Source of the DNA: Rickettsia typhi
GTDB taxonomy: Bacteria; Pseudomonadota; Alphaproteobacteria; Rickettsiales; UBA1997
Length of the DNA stretch: 6,526 nt
Direction of reading: 5' to 3'
Assembly (NCBI GenBank): GCA_945888585.1
Contig: CAMDAI010000074.1
Span: 1 to 6,526, forward strand
Shown here: piece by piece, positions 1 through 5,420 of the stretch
How positions within the stretch are numbered: position 1 is the first letter of the stretch
Layout: each line of letters opens with the position of its first letter
Position numbers and translations under genes: made by a program
The notes under the pieces: generated by a model
The model's database searches: none
The model's input: only the letters and a program-made list of their open reading frames with translations
What the model was told of the DNA's origin: nothing

Positions 1-1028
1 GTAATAACCAAATTGTAGCAATTTATTTTTCCTATGAAGAAAAATATGAAAAAATTAGTCAATTTTTAAGGCAGGAATCAATTGATATTCCTTCTTTTGC
101 TGCTGGAGCCACCGCCAAAGTAAAAGTTAGTTTTCCTGATTATTTAGAATCGGTAACACTTAATCCCAATATTACAAAAGGTGATAACAGCTTCACTTAC
201 AACAATATTGTTCCTGTTGGCGGAGTTAGAGAAAGAATAAAATTAACTTCAACTCAAAATGTTTGGGATGTTTCAATTAAAGTTAAGGTTGATGCCAGTA
301 ATGGTTTAAGTAATTTAACAGTGATTTTGCCACCTTATTTTCGTAATGGCGGGCAAAAGGTGGAGAATGTTCTAACAAAATCAAGCATAGAAGCTGTGGA
401 AGAAAGCATATCGAATAATAATCATATTCTGAAATTTCAAACTGATCAAAGAGAAATAACCATTGAAAATAAAGCCAGAATTTACACTGGAAGAAATAAT
501 CGCACTCCAATTTCACGAAATTTGAATGATTACAATAAATTTAGTGCCGATGAACAATTATTGCTTTCGCCAATTTTAGAACAAATTAAACGAAATCCCA
601 AATATGGCAATTTACCTTTTTATGTTAAAATTGGAAAATTCGTTAATGAATTTATCAAATATGATATTCGCTATATGGGAAAATTGCCGAAAATAAATGA
701 AATCTTGAGAAATCCTGTTGGTGTTTGCACTGAATATTCAAGACTTTACAATTCTTTGGTGAGAGTTGCCGGCATTCCTTCCGTAATAATTGAAGGTGCT
801 GCTTGTGGTGAATATGATGAGTGTCAGGGCCATTCTTGGAATATGATTTATTACAATAATGATTGGATTGAAGTTGATCCAACTTGGGATTTAATGTCTG
901 GAGTGGTTTCATCTTCTCATGTTTATTTTAATGATAGTGATAAAGGCAATATATCAACTGAATATTTTGGCAATAGAAATAATATTAGCTCTAAAATGGA
1001 TTTCTTGATGAAAAAATCTTCTTTGTAA
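1..1028 (+). CDS. Transglutaminase-like domain protein, 5'-truncated by window edge
   Basis: The frame is open from base 3 to the TAA at 1026-1028, giving 341 visible residues; the true start lies upstream. A GTG at 321 is in frame but internal, because convincing coding sequence continues before it. The C-terminal third carries the transglutaminase/papain-fold core (PF01841-like): Cys242 in GVCTEYSRL, followed by a helix and RVAGIPSVIIEG, then His277 in GHSWN and Asp292 in VDPTWD, which form an intact Cys-His-Asp triad. Residues 1 to about 110 look rich in beta strands, with no recognised domain. Bacterial members of this fold are usually thiol proteases, amidases or cross-linkers, and the substrate cannot be told here. 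No signal peptide can be judged because the N-terminus is missing. The next gene, an outer-membrane LpxR-like protein, begins 41 nt later with no terminator between, so an envelope role and co-transcription are plausible inferences. The domain call is firm; the function is unknown. Confidence 0.85.
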   Translation, partial: NNQIVAIYFSYEEKYEKISQFLRQESIDIPSFAAGATAKVKVSFPDYLESVTLNPNITKGDNSFTYNNIVPVGGVRERIKLTSTQNVWDVSIKVKVDASNGLSNLTVILPPYFRNGGQKVENVLTKSSIEAVEESISNNNHILKFQTDQREITIENKARIYTGRNNRTPISRNLNDYNKFSADEQLLLSPILEQIKRNPKYGNLPFYVKIGKFVNEFIKYDIRYMGKLPKINEILRNPVGVCTEYSRLYNSLVRVAGIPSVIIEGAACGEYDECQGHSWNMIYYNNDWIEVDPTWDLMSGVVSSSHVYFNDSDKGNISTEYFGNRNNISSKMDFLMKKSSL

Positions 1029-1069
1029 AAACTTAAATCAAACTAAACACAAATAATAATTGATTAAAA

Positions 1070-2113
1070 ATGGATATTAAAACAATTATAAAAATAATTT
1101 ACTTATCCTTTCTATTATTTTTTACCGTCAATATTCAGCCTGTTTTTGCTAAAGAAAAGAAATTGGCTGAAAATGATGGGGTTGTAAAAAAAATAGCAGA
1201 AGATGATAAAGGCATTTTTAATTTTATTTTAGAAAATGATCTTTTTACTGGAACTGATTTGGGCTACACTAATGGTGTTCGTATTTCCTATATTTCTCCA
1301 GAAACAAATATGCCAGATTTTATCAAAAAAGCTTCATCTTATCTTCCGCTTCAAAATGAAGGTAAAAAACGTATCAGCATTGCTGCCGGACAAAGTATGT
1401 ATACACCCAGTGACATTACTAAAAGCGAATTTACCCAAAATGATTTTCTCTATGCTGGATGGCTTTATGGCTCGCTGGGAATTGTTTCGGATACCGGACA
1501 AGTATTTGATAATATCGTATTAACTCTTGGAATGGTTGGCCCATCTTCGAAAGCACAACAAAGTCAGGAATATATTCATCATGTAATAGGAAGCCCTCAG
1601 CCACAAGGATGGGATCACCAACTTAAAGACGAACTGGGAATTAATTTTGCCTATGAGCGCAAATGGCGCAAACTTTTTGAAGCAGAAGCTTTTGGTACTG
1701 GCGTGGATGTCATGCCTCACATCGGTGCAAATTTAGGCAATATATCAACTAATGCTTCTGTGGGTGCAACATTTCGTTTGGGTTATGATTTACCTTCAGA
1801 TTATGGCCCACCTCGTATTCGTCCTTCTCTTCCTGGATCAGATTTTTTTATTCCCTCCAAAAAAATCAGCGGTTATTTATTTTCAGTAGTTGAAATGCGG
1901 GCAGTAGGACGCAATATTTTTCTTGATGGAAACACTTTTCAAAATAGCCCGCATCTTAATAAAAGAAACATGATTGGAAGTTTACAAATCGGTTCGTCAT
2001 TAACTTATAAAGATTCCAGACTTTCCTATACTCACGCTTATATTACCAAAGAATTTAAAGGACAAAAAAATGGCTCACAATTTGGAGCAATAACTTTTTC
2101 CTATCGTTTTTAG
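1070..2113 (+). CDS. LpxR/DUF2219 family outer-membrane lipid A deacylase
   Basis: The 347-residue product begins with a signal peptide: a basic start, a hydrophobic stretch at about residues 5-20, and a likely signal peptidase I site after VFA at residue 27. The mature part opens with the family hallmark ILENDLFTGTDLGYTNGVR (residues 53-71); Asn56-Asp57 correspond to the Asn-Asp pair in the active site of Salmonella LpxR. A second conserved block, HHVIGSPQPQGWDHQLKDE (residues 170-188), supplies the expected His, the GWDxQ motif and a Glu. The protein ends in SYRF, with a terminal Phe as in many beta-barrel outer-membrane proteins. LpxR removes the 3'-acyloxyacyl chains of lipid A at the outer membrane, which softens recognition by innate immunity. 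I infer the same chemistry here, but family members vary and activity is not shown. ATG 1070 is chosen because it gives an intact signal peptide; no Shine-Dalgarno sequence precedes it. Confidence 0.85.
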   Translation: MDIKTIIKIIYLSFLLFFTVNIQPVFAKEKKLAENDGVVKKIAEDDKGIFNFILENDLFTGTDLGYTNGVRISYISPETNMPDFIKKASSYLPLQNEGKKRISIAAGQSMYTPSDITKSEFTQNDFLYAGWLYGSLGIVSDTGQVFDNIVLTLGMVGPSSKAQQSQEYIHHVIGSPQPQGWDHQLKDELGINFAYERKWRKLFEAEAFGTGVDVMPHIGANLGNISTNASVGATFRLGYDLPSDYGPPRIRPSLPGSDFFIPSKKISGYLFSVVEMRAVGRNIFLDGNTFQNSPHLNKRNMIGSLQIGSSLTYKDSRLSYTHAYITKEFKGQKNGSQFGAITFSYRF

Positions 2114-2170
2114 TAAAATTTATTAGAGCTTCTTAGGCTTGCAACACTTCATATAAAAGCAAATTTCATC

Positions 2171-2199
2171 TTGCACTTTAATTTGCCTTTATCTATAGT
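2171..2199 (+). promoter_or_regulatory. Probable sigma70-type promoter of rpsA
   Basis: TTGCAC (2171-2176) and TATAGT (2194-2199) are separated by exactly 17 nt, close to the TTGACA/TATAAT consensus. Transcription would start near 2206, giving a leader of about 52 nt. The rest of the 2114-2257 spacer shows no good terminator for the upstream LpxR-like gene. A weak inverted repeat (GCAAATT at 2159-2165 and AATTTGC at 2180-2186) straddles the -35 box; its meaning is unclear. Confidence 0.6.
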
Positions 2200-2205
2200 T
2201 GTCCT

Positions 2206-2257
2206 CCTTAATATTTAGATTAATTTTATTAACCTTAACCCCCGTCTCGGTTTACTT
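2206..2257 (+). promoter_or_regulatory. rpsA 5' leader without a Shine-Dalgarno sequence
   Basis: The inferred leader is mostly A/T, then turns C-rich just before the start (AACCTTAACCCCCGTCTCGG, 2231-2250). A small hairpin is possible, pairing AACC (2237-2240) with GGTT (2249-2252). There is no purine-rich ribosome binding site before ATG 2258. E. coli rpsA also lacks a proper Shine-Dalgarno sequence and is autoregulated by S1 through its structured leader. A similar control here is an inference only. An in-frame TAG at 2216-2218 and the lack of any other start between it and 2258 fix the start codon. Confidence 0.35.
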
Positions 2258-3985
2258 ATGACCAAACAATCAATTCAAGAAAGTCAATATAACACCAACG
2301 AAAACTTTGCTGAACTTTTAGCCGAATATGAAAAAGATGGCCAAGTCTTAAAAGAAGGAAATATAGTTAAAGGCGTAATTGTTGGAATCAGCGACAAAGG
2401 TGTTGCTGTCGATATCGGAGCCAAATCAATTGGATATGTTCAATCCTTAGAATTCAAAGCTGATGGCGCTATTGAAGAAGGAGACGTTGTTGACGTTTTC
2501 TTAGAAAGACTAGAAAATAAAAGAGGTGAATTATTAATCAGCCGCGATAATGCCAGAAGATATAGCAATTGGAACTATTTAAAACAATGCTTAGAAGATA
2601 AAACCATTATCGAGGGAAGAATTCTTGGTAAAGTTAAAGGTGGTTATGCTGTTGATGTTAACACCATTACTGCTTTCTTACCTAGAAGCCAAGTTGATAC
2701 CACTCTTTTAACTGATGATGCTTTCTTAATTAATAAAGTTGAAAAATTACTAGTTTTAAAAATTGATGATTTAAGAGGTAATGTCGTAGTTTCTCGTCGT
2801 GCTATTCTTGAATCACAAAGAGATAAAGAAAGAGAAAAAGTTCTTGCTAAAATCAAAGTTGGAGACACTCTTGATGGTATGGTTAAAAACATCACCGATT
2901 ATGGTGCTTTCATCGACTTCGGAAGTTTCGACGGTTTATTACACTTAACTGATATTTCTTGGTGTAGAGTTCGTCACCCTTCAGAAGCTTTATCTGTTGG
3001 ACAAGAAGTTAAAGTTCAAGTTATTAAATATGATGAAGAAAATAAACGCGTTTCACTCGGCATGAAACAATTGCAAGAAAATCCTTGGGAATCAATTGAA
3101 GCTAGATATCCAGTTGGCAGCATTGTTAAAGGCCATGTTACCAACATCGCCAGCTATGGTGCTTTTGTTGAAATTGAAAATGGTATTGAAGGTTTAGTTC
3201 ACGTTTCTGAAATGAGCTGGTTAAAAAATAATCTTCCTCCACACAAAATTTTGGCTACCGGTCAAGAAGTTGAAGTTATGATTTTAGATATTAACGCTCA
3301 AAGTCACAGAATTTCTCTTGGTATTAAACAATGTGAGAAAAATCCTTGGCAAAGCTTCTCTGAAAAATATGCCGTTGGAGATGTTATTGAAGGAATTGTT
3401 AAAAACTCAACTGAGTTTGGATTATTCGTTGGATTTGACAGCGGAGTTGATGGTTTAGTTCACGTTTCTGATGTAAGCTGGAATGCTACCGGTAATGAAG
3501 AACTCATCAAAAAATTCAAAAAAGATGAGAAAATCAAAGTTATTGTTTTAGGCAGTAACTACGAAAAAGAAAGAATCAGTCTTGGTATTAAACAATTAGA
3601 AAATGCTAAATTTAAAGCTGAGTTGGAAAAAATTGACACTGGTTCTGTTGTTTCTTGCGTTGTAATTAATGTTAAAAAAGATTTCTTGGAAGTTGAATTA
3701 GATATCGGCTTAAAAGCAATCGTTAAAAGACTTGATTTAGGCAAAAATAAACAAGACCAAAAAACTGAAAGATTTGAAGTTGGTGACAGAATTGAAGCAA
3801 AAGTTGCTTTATTCAATAAAATCACTGGTAAAATCTTGCTTTCTATTAAAGATATGGAATCAGATGAGCAAGAAGCTTACATCTATTCTTCAAATAGCAG
3901 TGGGAGCGGCGCTACTCTTGGAAGCATCTTAGGTGATGTTTTAGAAGAATCTCGCTCTCGAATTGAAGAAAAAGAAGATAAATAA
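2258..3985 (+). CDS. rpsA: 30S ribosomal protein S1
   Basis: This 575-residue protein (E. coli S1 has 557) has six S1/OB-fold repeats at about residues 33-98, 116-184, 200-270, 286-357, 373-446 and 460-532. Repeats 3-5 are the most canonical, each with GxVxNITxYGAF-like, GLxHxSxxSW and RxSLGxKQ blocks. S1 sits on the small subunit and brings mRNA to the ribosome. By analogy with E. coli, repeats 1-2 anchor it to the ribosome while 3-6 bind RNA; repeats 1, 2 and 6 are divergent here, as expected. A Ser/Gly-rich linker and an ATLGSILGDVLEES tail (residues 552-565) resemble alphaproteobacterial S1 proteins. The gene has its own promoter, and sppA follows 17 nt after its stop. In many alphaproteobacteria cmk precedes rpsA; here an LpxR-like gene does. 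The reading frame is intact and the identification is secure. Confidence 0.97.
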   Translation: MTKQSIQESQYNTNENFAELLAEYEKDGQVLKEGNIVKGVIVGISDKGVAVDIGAKSIGYVQSLEFKADGAIEEGDVVDVFLERLENKRGELLISRDNARRYSNWNYLKQCLEDKTIIEGRILGKVKGGYAVDVNTITAFLPRSQVDTTLLTDDAFLINKVEKLLVLKIDDLRGNVVVSRRAILESQRDKEREKVLAKIKVGDTLDGMVKNITDYGAFIDFGSFDGLLHLTDISWCRVRHPSEALSVGQEVKVQVIKYDEENKRVSLGMKQLQENPWESIEARYPVGSIVKGHVTNIASYGAFVEIENGIEGLVHVSEMSWLKNNLPPHKILATGQEVEVMILDINAQSHRISLGIKQCEKNPWQSFSEKYAVGDVIEGIVKNSTEFGLFVGFDSGVDGLVHVSDVSWNATGNEELIKKFKKDEKIKVIVLGSNYEKERISLGIKQLENAKFKAELEKIDTGSVVSCVVINVKKDFLEVELDIGLKAIVKRLDLGKNKQDQKTERFEVGDRIEAKVALFNKITGKILLSIKDMESDEQEAYIYSSNSSGSGATLGSILGDVLEESRSRIEEKEDK

Positions 3986-4002
3986 CCAAAACTTACAGTA
4001 AG

Positions 4003-4959
4003 ATGTCACTATTACCCGATAATTTTGCCGCATTATTGTATCTAAAAAATCAATGCAGGAAATGGAAAAATATAGCGTTTTTAATGCTTATTATAAGTTT
4101 CCTGCTTTTCTTTAAATTAGCCTCAAAATCTTCCGATTCAGGAGATATTGAAAATGATGCCAGCGATTATATCGCTACCATTAAAATTGATGGAATTATT
4201 TTTGATGATGATTATCGCACTAAAATTCTAAAAAAGCTTGCTACTCAAAATAATATCAAGGCCGTTATTGTAAATATTGATAGCCCGGGTGGCGGAGTAG
4301 TTGGAAGTGAAATTCTTTATAATAATTTAAGAGAAATTGCCAAACATAAACCAATTATAAGCGTAATGGGATCAATGGCAGCATCGGGTGGCTACATGGC
4401 CGCAATCGCTTCTGATTACATTATTGCCAGAAATGGTACCTTAACTGGTTCAATTGGAGTTATAATTCAAGCTAGTGAATTTACTGATTTAGCTGATAAA
4501 ATCGGAGTTAAATTTTTAACTTATAAATCATCTCCACTTAAAGCTTCGCCATCTCCTTTTGAAAAAACTAATCCTAAAGTTGATCAGGTCATTAATGAAT
4601 CCATTAAAGATACTTATGAATTCTTTTCAGGTTTAGTTCTGGAACGTCGCGGTGATAAATTAAATAAAAAAAATCTAGATCATATAATAGACGGTCGCAT
4701 CTTTACCGGAAGACAAGCTATTAAAGCCGGTTTGATTGATGAAATTGGAGGAGAAGCAGAAGCTTTAGCTTATTTAAAAACAACAGATAAAATTGATACT
4801 GATAATATGGAAATAAAAGAAGTATCTATTAAAGAAGAAGAAAGTAAGTTTTTAGGACAACTTCTGGGAGAAAGTTCAGTTACTAAAATTCTAGGATTGC
4901 ACCAAAAAAACGAACAAGTCATGGCTATTTGGAACTTAAATAACTATTCTTTTAGATAG
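4003..4959 (+). CDS. sppA: Signal peptide peptidase SppA, short (36K) type
   Basis: This 318-residue S49-family serine protease cleaves leftover signal peptides in the cytoplasmic membrane. One N-terminal transmembrane segment (about residues 22-40) anchors it, with the catalytic domain outside. Visible motifs are IDSPGGGV (residues 92-99), the nucleophile Ser128 in GSMAASGGY, TGSIGVI (148-154) and DGRIFTGRQA (230-239). Lys180 is the probable general base: it lies 52 residues after Ser128, the same spacing as Ser147-Lys199 in Bacillus subtilis SppA. The length fits the single-domain form that assembles as an oligomer, not the long two-domain E. coli enzyme. It begins 17 nt after rpsA with no terminator or promoter between, so the two are very likely one transcript; rpsA-sppA neighbourhood is common in alphaproteobacteria. 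There is no clear Shine-Dalgarno sequence. The C-terminal 50 residues are charged and less conserved. No good terminator follows the gene. Confidence 0.93.
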   Translation: MSLLPDNFAALLYLKNQCRKWKNIAFLMLIISFLLFFKLASKSSDSGDIENDASDYIATIKIDGIIFDDDYRTKILKKLATQNNIKAVIVNIDSPGGGVVGSEILYNNLREIAKHKPIISVMGSMAASGGYMAAIASDYIIARNGTLTGSIGVIIQASEFTDLADKIGVKFLTYKSSPLKASPSPFEKTNPKVDQVINESIKDTYEFFSGLVLERRGDKLNKKNLDHIIDGRIFTGRQAIKAGLIDEIGGEAEALAYLKTTDKIDTDNMEIKEVSIKEEESKFLGQLLGESSVTKILGLHQKNEQVMAIWNLNNYSFR

Positions 4960-5046
4960 AATTTTTTTGCTTCAATTCGATGATTTTTAATAATAAATTA
5001 TTTGCTATTTAAGTTCGATTAAATATCATTTTCCAATTACTCAGCC

Positions 5047-5076
5047 TTGAAAACTTATTTAGTTTTCATCTATATT
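5047..5076 (+). promoter_or_regulatory. Probable sigma70-type promoter of acpP
   Basis: TTGAAA (5047-5052) and TATATT (5071-5076) are separated by 18 nt. Transcription would begin near 5083, leaving a short, unstructured leader of about 20 nt before acpP. A second, weaker candidate lies upstream: TTGCTA at 5002-5007 and TATCAT at 5024-5029, 16 nt apart. The rest of the 4960-5102 spacer is A/T-rich with no other clear feature. Confidence 0.55.
5048..5068 (+). repeat. 8-bp inverted repeat between -35 and -10 of the acpP promoter
   Basis: TGAAAACT (5048-5055) and AGTTTTCA (5061-5068) are perfect inverted copies around a 5-nt spacer (TATTT). The palindrome overlaps the -35 box and fills the promoter spacer, ending 2 nt before the -10. 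This is the usual place for a repressor operator, but AT-rich DNA makes chance palindromes common and no known regulator site is recognised. Confidence 0.5.
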
Positions 5077-5102
5077 AATTAATAACCAATCTACTTAATT
5101 TT

Positions 5103-5345
5103 ATGTCTAACAACAAAGAAGTTTTTGAAAAAGTTAAAAAAATTATCATCGACCATTTAGGTGTTGAAGAATCAAAAGTTGTTGAATCAGCAAACTTTAT
5201 CGATGATCTTGGTGCAGATAGCTTAGATCAAGTAGAATTAGTTATGGCTTTTGAAGAAGAGTTTGGCGTTGAAATTCCAGATGAAGCTGCCGAACATATC
5301 ACTAATGTTGGTAGCGCTGTAAAATATATTAGCGAAAATATATAA
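5103..5345 (+). CDS. acpP: Acyl carrier protein
   Basis: This 80-residue acidic protein has the typical ACP length and fold. It carries growing fatty acyl chains on a phosphopantetheine arm for the cytoplasmic type II fatty acid synthase, and also donates acyl chains to lipid A and phospholipid synthesis. The attachment serine is Ser40 in the signature [20 protein letters not shown]; the acidic recognition helix II (residues 41-53) and the FGVEIPDE segment follow. The gene stands alone between sppA and cca, with its own promoter and a strong terminator, rather than inside a fabD-fabG-acpP-fabF cluster as in many proteobacteria. No fab gene is adjacent in the window. No Shine-Dalgarno sequence precedes ATG 5103 (AATCTACTTAATTTT), although ACP is normally made in large amounts. 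The family assignment is secure; a specialised second ACP cannot be fully excluded, but the sequence looks like the housekeeping form. Confidence 0.97.
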   Translation: MSNNKEVFEKVKKIIIDHLGVEESKVVESANFIDDLGADSLDQVELVMAFEEEFGVEIPDEAAEHITNVGSAVKYISENI

Positions 5346-5371
5346 TTCCTGATAATATTTTAGAAAATTTT

Positions 5372-5408
5372 AAAGCCATCTCTCGTAATTTCGAGAGATG
5401 GCTTTTTT
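5372..5408 (+). terminator. Strong intrinsic terminator after acpP
   Basis: AAAGCCATCTCTCG (5372-5385) pairs perfectly over 14 bp with CGAGAGATGGCTTT (5392-5405) around a 6-nt loop (TAATTT), and a run of six T (5403-5408) follows. It lies 26 nt past the acpP stop. The next start codon is only 12 nt after the T-run. Confidence 0.92.
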
Positions 5409-5420
5409 ATTGGAAATTAT

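Noticed and set aside
321..323. GTG as the start of the transglutaminase-like gene
   Set aside because: The same frame stays open and protein-like for over 100 codons upstream to the window edge, with no ribosome binding site before the GTG.
283..516. Minus-strand open frame of 77 codons
   Set aside because: It lies wholly inside the transglutaminase-like coding region on the other strand and its translation shows no domain or sensible start context. Similar minus-strand frames at 655-912, 1520-1720, 2644-2895 and 3559-3825 were rejected for the same reason.
1236..1523. Plus-strand open frame of 95 codons in a second frame
   Set aside because: It overlaps the LpxR-like gene, whose own frame carries the conserved family motifs and a signal peptide.
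2159..2186. GCAAATT/AATTTGC inverted repeat as a terminator for the LpxR-like gene
   Set aside because: The 14-nt loop, weak stem and lack of a following T-run make it a poor terminator; it overlaps the rpsA -35 region instead.
2203..2210. CCTCCTTA in the rpsA leader, identical to the typical 3' end of 16S rRNA (anti-Shine-Dalgarno)
   Set aside because: It spans the predicted transcription start, so it would be only partly transcribed, and eight bases are easily found by chance. It is not a ribosomal RNA fragment because flanking bases do not match.
4989..5002. AATAAT/ATTATT inverted repeat after sppA as a possible terminator
   Set aside because: The stem has only A-T pairs and a 2-nt loop, and no T-run follows. 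It would not form a stable hairpin.
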